Source of the DNA: Mycobacterium kiyosense
Lineage (GTDB): Bacteria > Actinomycetota > Actinomycetes > Mycobacteriales > Mycobacteriaceae
NCBI GenBank assembly: GCA_021654635.1
Contig: AP025179.1
Span: 5,952,001-6,016,000 of the forward strand
Length of the DNA: 64,000 nt
Direction: 5' to 3'
Below the pieces are notes generated by a model. It searched no databases. It was not told the DNA's origin and saw nothing but the letters and a program-made list of their open reading frames with translations. The position numbers and the translations under genes were made by a program. Within the stretch, counting starts at the first letter, position 1, and each line of letters begins with the position of its first letter. Below, piece by piece: positions 21,193-28,937 of the stretch.

Positions 21193-21253
21193 CCTCCCGA
21201 CCCAACACGGCCGGGCGGGTCAGGTCAACAACCGGCGGGCGTGCGGCGACCGA

Positions 21254-21553
21254 TCAGGCGCAGTCTGCGCAGATCTGGCGCCCGCCGCCGGAGACGCGCA
21301 GCCGGTTACGGTGCTGCACCAGGAAGCAGCACGAGCAGGTGAACTCGTCGGATCGCTGCGGAATCACCACCACCGACAGTTCCTCTCCGGACAGATCGGC
21401 GCCGGGCAGTTCGAAGAACGGAGATTCGTTGGGGTCATCGTCGATGACGGCGGTGGCCAGCTTCGGCAGCGGGCCCAGCTCGCGGAGGGCGCTTTTGTCT
21501 GCGGCGTCGGCCTCGGTCACCCGGCGGGCGTCGTAATCACTGACGGTCGGCAT
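21254..21553 (-). CDS. DUF4193 family zinc-ribbon-like protein
   Basis: A 99-residue acidic protein with the family core FELPGADLSGEELSVVVIP. Its C-terminal cysteine pairs (CSCC and CADC) look like a metal-binding knuckle. ATG 21553 has AAGGAA nine bases upstream, which sets the start inside a longer open frame (to 21589). The function is unknown. Confidence 0.85.
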   Translation of the reverse strand: MPTVSDYDARRVTEADAADKSALRELGPLPKLATAVIDDDPNESPFFELPGADLSGEELSVVVIPQRSDEFTCSCCFLVQHRNRLRVSGGGRQICADCA

Positions 21554-21664
21554 GGGGGTTCCTTCCTGCTGAGTGACCGGGTTACGCACCTCGCGGTGGC
21601 CCGTTGGCGCAGGAAGTACCCCGTTCGAAACCGAATCACACCCGGCAGATCGAACAATTCGCGA

Positions 21665-21940
21665 TTACCGCGCAGGAGCGTGCACGGCGGACCAGCCATT
21701 CGATTCGCGGCTGCGGCCGCGCGACACCCAAGCCATGCCGAACCATGGCGCCATGATGGCCAGCACCAGCGCGACGCCGGCCACCAGCAGGTGCCCGGTG
21801 AGCAACGCGACTACGCCGACTATCAAGCCGACGGCCCAGACCCCGGCCGCGGCGAGGCCGGGCAGCGTCACCGTCGGTACCTCGGATTCGCTGCTCGGGA
21901 CCGGCCCGTGGACGGCCGTGTCGGTTGCGATGTGTCCCAT
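21665..21940 (-). CDS. Small two-helix membrane protein, likely SigF-controlled
   Basis: A 91-residue protein with two predicted membrane helices (about 30-50 and 54-72) and charged termini (GRSRESNGWSAVHAP). I do not recognise a named family; the layout resembles small stress-induced membrane proteins such as UsfY. ATG 21940 is favoured by GGGGGAG upstream; a GTG two codons earlier is alternative. A good SigF-type promoter lies about 95 bases upstream. Confidence 0.7.
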   Translation of the reverse strand: MGHIATDTAVHGPVPSSESEVPTVTLPGLAAAGVWAVGLIVGVVALLTGHLLVAGVALVLAIMAPWFGMAWVSRGRSRESNGWSAVHAPAR

Positions 21941-22035
21941 TGTCACTCCCCCAGCGAACCCGTCATCAGCACCTGGCTACTGTAGCCTATGGATACTGTT
22001 GACTCACGCGGCAATTTGCTCGCGACCCGCTAGGG

Positions 22036-22063
22036 CTACCCGATTCATCGGACCGGTTAAACC
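22036..22063 (-). promoter_or_regulatory. Candidate SigF promoter for the 21665-21940 gene
   Basis: On the minus strand GGTTT (22063-22059) and GGGTAG (22041-22036) are separated by 17 bases. This is close to the mycobacterial SigF consensus GGTTT-N15-17-GGGTA. Confidence 0.6.
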
Positions 22064-22105
22064 CAGCCGCGATGAGACGGCGGATAGCGGGTATAGCTTC
22101 GTGCT

Positions 22106-22666
22106 GTGAGCGACACTGCGCTGCTAGTTATCGACATGTTCAACGATTACCGCCATGAGGACGCCGACGAGCTGGCCCACAGTGCGGCCCGCGTCATCGA
22201 CCCGCTGCTCGGGCTGATCGAGAACGCCAAGGACAATGCTGCCGTCGACCTCATCTACGTCAACGACAACCTCGGCGATTTCACCGCCGACCGTGGGGCC
22301 ATCATCGACAACGCCCTGCAGGGGAAGCACCCCGAGCTGATCGAACCACTGGTGCCCACGCCCGACTGCCCGCTCATCACCAAGGTCCGGCACAGCGTGT
22401 TCTACTCCACCGCGTTGGACTACCTGCTGCATCGTCTCGACACCAAGCGCATCGTGCTGGCCGGTCAGGTCACCGAGCAGTGCATCCTCTACAGCGCACT
22501 GGACGGTTATCTGCGTCACTACGAGGTCGTGGTCCCGCCCGACGCGGTCGCCCATATCGACGAGGAGCTGGGGTCGGCCGCACTGAAGATGATGGAACGC
22601 AACATGAGTGCGGAGTTGCTGCCCGCCGCCCGCTGCTTTGCGAAACAAGAAAGGCAACCCCGATGA
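22106..22666 (+). CDS. Isochorismatase-family cysteine hydrolase
   Basis: A 186-residue alpha/beta hydrolase of the isochorismatase/nicotinamidase superfamily. The triad can be read as Asp in LLVIDMFNDY near residue 10, Lys in PLITKVRHSVF, and Cys in GQVTEQCILYSALDG with the family's cis-peptide turn just before it. The substrate is unknown. GTG 22106 starts the protein. The stop overlaps the following small gene (ATGA). GGGTAT at 22089 could be a SigF -10, but no matching -35 was found. Confidence 0.85.
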   Translation: MSDTALLVIDMFNDYRHEDADELAHSAARVIDPLLGLIENAKDNAAVDLIYVNDNLGDFTADRGAIIDNALQGKHPELIEPLVPTPDCPLITKVRHSVFYSTALDYLLHRLDTKRIVLAGQVTEQCILYSALDGYLRHYEVVVPPDAVAHIDEELGSAALKMMERNMSAELLPAARCFAKQERQPR

Positions 22667-22827
22667 CCGAACGCAAGAAAGCCGAATCCGACGTGGAGGC
22701 CGACGAGCACACCGCCAACTCGCGCGCGGGCCGTGGCGACGACGGCGAATACGTGGGACGCACCGCGGCCGACGACGACTTCGACGCCGGCGAGACCGGC
22801 GCGGAGGCGCGCAGCAAGGATCGGTGA
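22663..22827 (+). CDS. Small acidic, probably disordered protein
   Basis: A 54-residue, highly charged protein rich in Asp, Glu, Ala and Arg, with no hydrophobic core and no recognised family. Support comes from the ATGA overlap with the isochorismatase stop and stress-protein-like composition. A spurious ORF cannot be excluded. Confidence 0.6.
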   Translation: MTERKKAESDVEADEHTANSRAGRGDDGEYVGRTAADDDFDAGETGAEARSKDR

Positions 22828-22842
22828 CCACCGCCCCGACGA

Positions 22843-23604
22843 CTACCGGCGCACCTCGGTGACCAGGGCCCGGTGATCGGAGATCGGCATCAACTCCGCG
22901 GTCGCGGCAACGCCGTGCAGATCCGGGTCGTCGGTCAGGATGTGATCGAGTTGCCGCTGGGGTGCGGCGGCCGGAAAGGTCGGCGCCGTGGCCAGCGCGC
23001 GCATCCCCGACCAGCGGTGCACCGCCGCGGGAGTGAGGTTGAGATCGCCGATCAGCAGTCGCGGCCCGGGCAGCCCGCGCAGGTCGCGGGTCAGGCGCCG
23101 CAGCTGGCGCAAATTCCAGCCGGGCACAAAGGACAGATGGGTGTTGGCCACGGTCAGCGGCCCCAACGGAGTCTGCAGCCGGGCGATCACCGCCGCCCGC
23201 GGCTCCTCGTCCACGATCAGCACCCTGTTCGGGCCGGGCAGATACATCGGAAACCGAATCGGGATCCGGGGGAACCGGACCACCTGCCAACTGGTCGCGG
23301 GGAACCGGGACAGCAACGCGATCCCGTAGGCGGCGGTCCCGGGTTGTTCGCGACCCGTCGCCGCCATCCAGGTGGCCCCCGGCGTGCCCGAGATCGCGGC
23401 CACGAACCGGTGCTCGACGGCGCCCATCGCTTCGGCTGCCGCCGCGGTCAAGTCCGCGTGCCCGGAGCGGGGCTGGTCGAGGTCGACCTCCTGCAGTGCC
23501 AGCACGTCGGGATCGAGTCGCCGCACGCAGTCGCGCAGCCGCTGCGGGTCGACTCCGTCGCCGACGGTGCGTCCGTGCAGGATGTTGAAGGTCGCCACTC
23601 GCAT
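22843..23604 (-). CDS. Endonuclease/exonuclease/phosphatase (EEP) family hydrolase
   Basis: A 253-residue DNase I-fold enzyme. Motifs in order: RVATFNILHG, LALQEVD (metal Glu), NTHLSFVPG, LIGDLNLTP (catalytic Asp-Asn) and PISDHRALV (catalytic His). The family includes nucleases, sphingomyelinases and inositol phosphatases; the substrate is not set. Two bases separate ATG 23604 from the stop of the methyltransferase gene, so it is the last gene of the five-gene minus-strand operon. Confidence 0.85.
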   Translation of the reverse strand: MRVATFNILHGRTVGDGVDPQRLRDCVRRLDPDVLALQEVDLDQPRSGHADLTAAAAEAMGAVEHRFVAAISGTPGATWMAATGREQPGTAAYGIALLSRFPATSWQVVRFPRIPIRFPMYLPGPNRVLIVDEEPRAAVIARLQTPLGPLTVANTHLSFVPGWNLRQLRRLTRDLRGLPGPRLLIGDLNLTPAAVHRWSGMRALATAPTFPAAAPQRQLDHILTDDPDLHGVAATAELMPISDHRALVTEVRR

Positions 23605-23606
23605 GG

Positions 23607-24245
23607 CTAGGCCCGCGCTCCCGGCACCTCTTCCCGCGCCGCCACCGACCTGGCGTCGCCGGTGTCGAACACCTCGATGACGACGTCGTCGTCGCGGTAA
23701 CAGCCCAGCGGCTCGAGCCCCGGTGTCGCCGCGATGACGGCGTGGGCGGCGTCACCGGTCAATGGATAGTCGGCGACGGGATGGCGCCAGTGCGCGGCGA
23801 TCACGGTGGCGCCCGGCGCCAACCGAGGGCACTCCCGGCGCAACACCGTCGCCAGGGTGTCGGCATTCAGGTAGTACGCGACCTCGCTGAGCACCACCAG
23901 GTCGAACGGGCCGGCCGGCCACCGCTCGTCCAGCGATCCGCGGGACAGGCTCACCCGGTCGCGGCAGCCGTGCTCGCGTAGCCGGGCGTCGGCACCGGTT
24001 ACGGCCGCCTCGGCCACGTCCACGGCGGTGATCCGCTCGCAGCGGGCGGCCAGCAGCGTGGTCAGCGCACCGATCGAGCAGCCCGGCTCGAAAGCGTGCC
24101 GGTACCGGCTGCGCGGTAGCAGGGCCACGGTGATCGCGTACTTGCGTTGCTCGTACCAACGCGAGGACAACTGCCACGGATCCTGGGCGTCGGCGTACAT
24201 CCTGTCGAAGTACGCATCTGGCAAACGCGGGGTGTGCGCAGTCAC
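23607..24245 (-). CDS. NodS-like SAM-dependent methyltransferase
   Basis: Class I methyltransferase of 212 residues. The N-terminal DPWQLSSRWYEQRKYA matches the NodS group, whose founding member N-methylates the deacetylated sugar of rhizobial Nod factors. The SAM site reads FEPGCSIGALTTLLA, with acidic DVAEAAV after it and LVVLSEVAYYL as motif IV. GTG 24245 overlaps the stop of the PIG-L gene (GTGA). In this operon an N-methylation after PIG-L deacetylation is a reasonable inference. Confidence 0.85.
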   Translation of the reverse strand: MTAHTPRLPDAYFDRMYADAQDPWQLSSRWYEQRKYAITVALLPRSRYRHAFEPGCSIGALTTLLAARCERITAVDVAEAAVTGADARLREHGCRDRVSLSRGSLDERWPAGPFDLVVLSEVAYYLNADTLATVLRRECPRLAPGATVIAAHWRHPVADYPLTGDAAHAVIAATPGLEPLGCYRDDDVVIEVFDTGDARSVAAREEVPGARA

Positions 24246-24992
24246 AGAAACACCATCTCCCCCACCGCCATAAGCCGCTCCAGCACGAAGGGCGGCAGCA
24301 CCGCGTCCGGTCCGTGCGGCTCGAACTGACTTCGAAAGCATTGTGCGGCTTGTCTTTTACGTTGCACGGCCCAGTCGTCGAGCGGCACCGTCCGGGGCCC
24401 GATGCCACGGCACGTCCGGGTCCCCCCGGAATTGCCCAGTGCCACATCCACACTGGGTATTCGATGAGTTCGACGCCGGTGCGTGCGCAGGCCGCGGCCG
24501 CGGCCCGCCCGACGGCTTCGTGATCGGGGTGGCCGTCGCCCCGCCAGGTCGCCGCACACCACGTTCCGGGCGGCCGACCGTCCAGGCACCGCGTCAGCAG
24601 CGCCGCCAGCCGATCCTCATGGTCGGTCAGCCGGCCGTCCGGCAGTCCGAGGCGCAGCGGGCTACCGACCTTTAAAATCTCTGCAGCACAGCGCAATTCG
24701 TCGCGCCGTCGCGCCTCCCAAAGTAAGCCGTTCGGCCGCCGACGCAGCCGGGTCCGCGCCACCCCCCGTCGCTGACCGCCACCAGTTGCACCGGCACGCC
24801 CGACGCGGCGAGCTGCGCGGCCGTCGCCCCGATGCCCAGAGTCTCGTCGTCGGGGTGCGGAGCGACCACCACCAGACCGGCGCACTCGTCCAGCTTCAGT
24901 GCCGGTGGCCGATCGGCCGCCAGCCAATCCTGCACGGCGGTACCGCCTCCGGCCAGCGGCCTGGCCGCAAACCGCGGCCCGTTGGTCTTCAA
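24242..24992 (-). pseudogene. PIG-L/LmbE-family deacetylase with four apparent +1 frameshifts
   Basis: Zinc-dependent N-acetylglucosaminyl deacetylase family. TTG 24992 (TTGA overlap with the upstream stop) begins a frame with VVVAPHPDDETLG, the AHPDDE zinc motif. The rest, including WRGDGHPDHEAVGRAA (zinc His), is split over three frames. Dropping one base in each of four runs restores a smooth family protein: C6 at 24762-24767, A3 at 24720-24722, C6 at 24422-24427 and G4 at 24394-24397. The corrected length is 747 bases, a whole 248 codons plus stop. All four are single-base gains in homopolymers, which points to read errors. Confidence 0.88.
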
Positions 24993-25936
24993 CGCCCGCG
25001 CCGCCCGGCCAACCGCCCCAGTTCGGCCAGGTCGCGTTCGGCGTGACTCTGGCGTATGTAGATGCTCAGGTCGGCGACCCGCTGGGCGTGCCGACCGTCC
25101 TGGCACAGCGGTCCGGGCCCCAGCGCCCGTCCGGTGCGCGAGATCGCCTCGTCGACGGCATGTTCCACCACCGCGCGGACCCGGCGCGCCAGTAGTTGCG
25201 CCGTGCCGGCTTTGTCGAAGGGATCCGCGTCGACCTGCCCGGCGGCCAGGGCCAACACCGCGTCGCCGGCGGTCAGCGCGGCGTCTACCGCCCCCAGATG
25301 CGCCAACGCGTATGCGTCGGCGGATTCGCTGCCCGCACTGCGATACAACGGCTCGGCCACCCGCCGCGCCCCACCCAGCCAGCAGGCGGCGACACCGATC
25401 GCGCCGTGCCAGAATCCGGCGCGGCTCAGGTACCCACCGGGCGCCCCGACCAGGACTGCGTGCACGTTGTTGAACTGCACCGACCGGGTGTCGCTGCCGG
25501 CCATCCCGGGATTCCACCAGGTACTGGGCAGCGGTTTGACCCCGGCATCGGTGAGTGTGACCGCGAACAACCCGCGGTCACCGCCCTCCATCCGAGCGGT
25601 GACCAGTGCATTCGTGCAGAACCCGGCACCCGAGCACCACACCTTGGTGCCGTTGAGGACGAACCCGTCACCGGCGACCTGGGTGGCGGTCAGGACCGCC
25701 TCCGACGCCTCGGCCGCCCAAACACCCCACAGCTGACCGGGTTCCGGTGGTTTGCCGCCCAGCTCGTGCAGGATCGCGACGGCGTCGACGTGCGCCTCGG
25801 CGATCCGGGCGGCGGCGATGTCTTCCTCGGCCAGTCGGCCCAGGCGCTGCCAGCGTTCCGCGGTGCAGCCCGAGCCCGGCAGCGGCAATTCCAGCCGCCC
25901 GGTTTCCAGCCAGTGCCGGACCAGCCCCGCCGTCAT
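24989..25936 (-). CDS. Acyl-CoA dehydrogenase-like flavoprotein, short form
   Basis: A 315-residue relative of acyl-CoA dehydrogenases (usual length ~380). It shows the middle-domain pattern GFVLNGTKVWCSGAGFCTNAL and the C-terminal helical bundle, but lacks the first part of the usual N-terminal domain. I cannot place a catalytic Glu. It may act on a non-CoA substrate or serve as an oxygenase or an inactive partner. ATG 25936 overlaps the GT2 stop (ATGA), and its own stop overlaps the PIG-L TTG. Confidence 0.8.
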   Translation of the reverse strand: MTAGLVRHWLETGRLELPLPGSGCTAERWQRLGRLAEEDIAAARIAEAHVDAVAILHELGGKPPEPGQLWGVWAAEASEAVLTATQVAGDGFVLNGTKVWCSGAGFCTNALVTARMEGGDRGLFAVTLTDAGVKPLPSTWWNPGMAGSDTRSVQFNNVHAVLVGAPGGYLSRAGFWHGAIGVAACWLGGARRVAEPLYRSAGSESADAYALAHLGAVDAALTAGDAVLALAAGQVDADPFDKAGTAQLLARRVRAVVEHAVDEAISRTGRALGPGPLCQDGRHAQRVADLSIYIRQSHAERDLAELGRLAGRRGR

Positions 25937-26673
25937 GCGGGCTCCCCCGCCTTGGGGTGCACCGCAGTCCCCCGCCCCGCGCTGGTCAGGGAACGCAGAT
26001 GACGGGCGAATCCGCGGGGTGCCCGCCCTTTGGTGCGCGCCGAGGTGACGACCGATTGCGCGGTGTCCCGGTGAATGCGGTAACCGGCCGTCTCGAACCG
26101 CGCCACCAGGTCCACGTCCTCGTCGGAGGAAAGTGAACGGAATCCCCCGACGGCCCAATAGGCGCGGGAGCTGAAACCCATGTTCGCGCCGTGCACGTGG
26201 TCGTGGCCGCCGTCCACCCGCTTGTTGTAGGCCTCCAGATACCGGCGCACCACGTCCAACCCGTGCGGCCGCCAATCGGCGACCCGCACCAGGCCAAGGA
26301 ACATCTCTGCGCCACAACCCAATTGGCGGCTCAGCCAATCCGGTTCCACGGTGCTGTCCGCGTCGGTGGTGGCATACCAGGCGGCGAGGTCGGTCCCGCA
26401 CAGGGTGCGGGCGTAATCGAAGCCGGCCGCGCGGGCGGCACCGACGTTGCGCGCGTCGATGCGGACGAAATGCACATCCGGCCCGTACCGGCCGGCGAGG
26501 TCGGAACTGTCGTCGTCGCTGGCGTCGAGCACCACCACGATGGTCACCGGAGCGTGTACGCACAGGGCCGCGGTGACCATGGCGCGCAGACAACCCGGCA
26601 AACTCGCGCGTTCGTTGTGGGCGGGTATCACCACGGCCACCTGCTCGTAGGTAGGCGGCATAGCGGTGGGCAT
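25933..26673 (-). CDS. Family 2 glycosyltransferase
   Basis: Inverting GT-A glycosyltransferase of 246 residues and first gene of the operon. The nucleotide-sugar fold starts VAVVIPAHNERASLPGCL, the metal-binding DxD-like motif is TTDADS, and the acceptor region reads GGFRSLSSDEDVDL. No membrane helix is evident, so it is cytoplasmic or peripheral. ATG 26673 lies only 10 bases from a SigF-like -10, so the transcript may be nearly leaderless; an in-frame ATG at 26661 is the alternative. Confidence 0.88.
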   Translation of the reverse strand: MPTAMPPTYEQVAVVIPAHNERASLPGCLRAMVTAALCVHAPVTIVVVLDASDDDSSDLAGRYGPDVHFVRIDARNVGAARAAGFDYARTLCGTDLAAWYATTDADSTVEPDWLSRQLGCGAEMFLGLVRVADWRPHGLDVVRRYLEAYNKRVDGGHDHVHGANMGFSSRAYWAVGGFRSLSSDEDVDLVARFETAGYRIHRDTAQSVVTSARTKGRAPRGFARHLRSLTSAGRGTAVHPKAGEPA

Positions 26674-26683
26674 GGTTCGCTAA

Positions 26684-26709
26684 TTTCCCGTTTCGATACC
26701 GGTTAAACC
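26684..26709 (-). promoter_or_regulatory. Candidate SigF promoter of the GT2 operon
   Basis: GGTTT (26709-26705), 15 bases, then GGGAAA (26689-26684), on the minus strand. One mismatch to the GGGTAA-type -10. It is close to the start codon at 26673. Confidence 0.5.
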
Positions 26710-26728
26710 GTTGCCGGACAGCATCACA

Positions 26729-26754
26729 GGTTGCCGGACGCGTCGGCGGGGTAT
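26729..26754 (+). promoter_or_regulatory. Candidate SigF promoter of the nucleotidyltransferase gene
   Basis: GGTTG (26729-26733), 15 bases, GGGTAT (26749-26754). The start codon at 26766 follows 11 bases after the -10, suggesting a leaderless or near-leaderless transcript. Confidence 0.5.
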
Positions 26755-26765
26755 CCGTCACCATC

Positions 26766-27323
26766 ATGTCCGACACCCCGCCAGAGGCCGTTGCGCTACG
26801 CGACGCACTTCGGTGCGCGGCGTCGGCGCTCAAGGAGCACGGGCCGCCCTTCACCCTGGCCGGGGGCTACGCGTTATGGGCTTACGGTGCACCCGAACCG
26901 ACGCACGACGTCGACCTGATGGTCTGCGAGGACGACGTTCCCGCTGCGGCGACCACGCTCGGCAAGGCCGGTTTCCGGATCGAACGACCACCCGAGGATT
27001 GGCTGTTCAAAGCGCATCTCGGCGATGCGATGGTCGACGTGCTGCACTGCGTCAACGGCAGGACGGTGACGCCGCAAGTATTGGGCGCAGCGGAACAGCG
27101 TGTGGTGCTGGCCATTTCGATGCCGGTGTTACCTCCCACCGAGGTGTTCATCCAGAAACTGCGCGCCCTGACCGAACACCACTGCGATTTCGCATCGTTG
27201 CTGCCGGCGGCGCGGGCGGTTCGGGAAAAGCTGGACTGGCCCCGGATCGAGGCCGAGACAGCCGACAATGCCTTCGCTGCCGCTTTTCTGATGCTGGTCG
27301 AACGTCTCGGCCTGCGCGACTGA
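26766..27323 (+). CDS. Minimal nucleotidyltransferase-fold protein (AbiEii/MNT-like)
   Basis: A 185-residue protein. Its N-terminal pol-beta-type motif reads LAGGYALWAYGAPEPTHDVDLMV, here split as GGYALW and HDVDL, giving the GG...DxD signature with a third acidic residue near MVDVL. Relatives are aminoglycoside or tRNA nucleotidyltransferases and toxins of type IV systems. No antitoxin is next to it, so a toxin role is not supported. ATG 26766. Confidence 0.78.
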   Translation: MSDTPPEAVALRDALRCAASALKEHGPPFTLAGGYALWAYGAPEPTHDVDLMVCEDDVPAAATTLGKAGFRIERPPEDWLFKAHLGDAMVDVLHCVNGRTVTPQVLGAAEQRVVLAISMPVLPPTEVFIQKLRALTEHHCDFASLLPAARAVREKLDWPRIEAETADNAFAAAFLMLVERLGLRD

Positions 27324-27343
27324 GCGGCGCACGGCACCAAGGC

Positions 27344-27601
27344 TCAGTGGTTGCGTAGTTTCGCGACCAGCTTGTCCTTGGTCAGACTTGAGTAGCCGGT
27401 TACGCCAAGCTCTTTGGCCCGCTTCTTCAGCTCCGGCACGGTCCAGTCGTCGTAAGAGCCGGCCTTGCCGCCTTTGCGGGCAACTTTCGACTTCCCCTGT
27501 CCGGCGGCCGCGTTGGAGATCCTCGCGGCCTTCTCCTTCGAGTCGCCCTTCTTGCGTAAGTCTTCGTAGAGCTTTTCGTTCTTGATCGACGAGTTCGGCA
27601 T
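27344..27601 (-). CDS. Small basic protein with Rho-N/SAP-like C-terminal domain
   Basis: An 85-residue Lys-rich protein. The N-terminal part (KLYEDLRKKGDSKEKAARI) is helical and the C-terminal part (WTVPELKKRAKELGVTGYSS) has the SAP/Rho N-terminal helix-turn-helix pattern, suggesting nucleic-acid binding. ATG 27601 has a GGAGG ribosome site. A SigF-like promoter lies upstream. It is a recurrent small stress protein family in actinobacteria; the role is unproven. Confidence 0.85.
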   Translation of the reverse strand: MPNSSIKNEKLYEDLRKKGDSKEKAARISNAAAGQGKSKVARKGGKAGSYDDWTVPELKKRAKELGVTGYSSLTKDKLVAKLRNH

Positions 27602-27644
27602 GAGAAGTAACCTCCTGCGCACTTTTTTTGATACCGCAGGCAGG

Positions 27645-27670
27645 ATGCCCCGTCCGGGGCCGGTCAAACC
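27645..27670 (-). promoter_or_regulatory. Candidate SigF promoter of the Rho-N-like gene
   Basis: GGTTT (27670-27666), 15 bases, GGGCAT (27650-27645), on the minus strand. The same -10 variant is seen at 40095. Confidence 0.5.
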
Positions 27671-27821
27671 GCGGCAAACCGCCTTGCGCCGACAGGACAC
27701 CACGCGACGGACTAGCCAATTAACGAACCGTTTGGCCAGCGCCGATTATCGGCGATATCAGGCCGGGTACCCGCAGAACTTGAAAACTTTGCCTCAACAT
27801 TCCGCACGTAATGGTGACCAG

Positions 27822-28925
27822 ATGCAGATCGCGATCGTCTGCGGCGATGACGAAACCGCCGTTGGTGGCGGGTTCGGCGGCTCTGAGCTGGCCGAATTCG
27901 GCGCCGCGCTCGCGGCGCAGCACCACACGATCAACGCATACCGGCCGCACGCCGAAGTTCCAGCCGAGCCGTCGGCGCCGACTCTGGTGCTTCCCCACCT
28001 CGGCGCGTGGGCCGACCAACTCGACCGCGCGTGGGCGGCGAATCCGCCCGACGTCGTACACGCCTTCGGATGGCTGGGTGGCTTGGCGGCTCAACTGGCC
28101 GCTCGCCGACACGAACTGCCCCTGGTGCAGAGCTTCCACGGTCTGGCCGAGTCGAGCATCCCGGGTGAACGGGTGCGCCTGGAGCCGCTGCTCGTCCGCA
28201 ACGCGAACTGGGTGACCGGTGGCAGCAGCGCCGAGGTCGACGCGCTGGCGCGACTGCGCCGCAGCCGCGCCCAGCTCTCGGTGCTGTCCAGCGGAGTCGA
28301 TGTGGATCGGTTCGCTCCCGCCGATCCGTCGGCCGCCGACGGGCCGGTCCGCATTCTGCAGGTGGAGCCGAATGCTCTGCCGCAGCACGGCTTCGACAAA
28401 GTGATTCGGATTCTGCCGATCCTGCCCGGCGTGGAACTCGTCCTGGCCGAGACCGACGCCGGCGACCCTCGCCATGACCGGGAACGCACCGCGCTCAACC
28501 GTCTGGCCACCGGGTTGGGAGTGCAGGATCGCGTTCGGTTCGCGGGTTCGGTTGCCGCCGAGGAACTTCCGGCGCTGGTGCGCTCTGCCGATGTGGTGGT
28601 GTGCGCAGCACGGCACGCTCCGCAGGCGACAACCGCGCTGCGGGCGATGGCCAGTGGCGTGGTGGTGGTGGCGACCGCTGTCGGCGCACTCACCGACACC
28701 GTCATCAATGGTGTCACCGGCCTGCTGGTCTCCCCGGCCAAGCCGTACGAACTGACCGCGGCCCTGAAATCGCTGCACGGTCAGCGATTTCAGCGTCAAA
28801 GCATGGGCGCGGCCGGCCGGGCTCGGGCGATATCACGCTTCACCTGGGATCGAATCGCCCTCGACGCGCTCGGCGTCTACCAGCGGGCGACCGCCGACCG
28901 CACGAAGTCCAGCGCGATAGCTTAG
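27822..28925 (+). CDS. Family 4 glycosyltransferase (GT-B fold)
   Basis: A 367-residue retaining glycosyltransferase candidate. The N-terminal GGFGGSELAEFGAALA is the acceptor-side glycine loop. VLSSGVDVDRFAPAD and VRFAGSVAAEELPALVRSADVVV are typical GT4 C-domain landmarks. The E-x7-E donor motif is weak: the expected region reads TTALRAMASGVVVVAT, lacking the usual Glu. ATG 27822 is the first good start; the longer open frame to 27582 overlaps the Rho-N-like gene on the other strand. The substrate is unknown. Confidence 0.82.
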   Translation: MQIAIVCGDDETAVGGGFGGSELAEFGAALAAQHHTINAYRPHAEVPAEPSAPTLVLPHLGAWADQLDRAWAANPPDVVHAFGWLGGLAAQLAARRHELPLVQSFHGLAESSIPGERVRLEPLLVRNANWVTGGSSAEVDALARLRRSRAQLSVLSSGVDVDRFAPADPSAADGPVRILQVEPNALPQHGFDKVIRILPILPGVELVLAETDAGDPRHDRERTALNRLATGLGVQDRVRFAGSVAAEELPALVRSADVVVCAARHAPQATTALRAMASGVVVVATAVGALTDTVINGVTGLLVSPAKPYELTAALKSLHGQRFQRQSMGAAGRARAISRFTWDRIALDALGVYQRATADRTKSSAIA

Positions 28926-28937
28926 GCCGCGTCGCCC

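Noticed and set aside
22089..22094. GGGTAT as a SigF promoter of the isochorismatase gene
   Set aside because: No GTTT-like -35 at 15-17 bases upstream.
26766..27323. Nucleotidyltransferase as toxin of an AbiE-type toxin-antitoxin pair
   Set aside because: No adjacent co-directional antitoxin gene; the neighbours are divergent or convergent unrelated genes.
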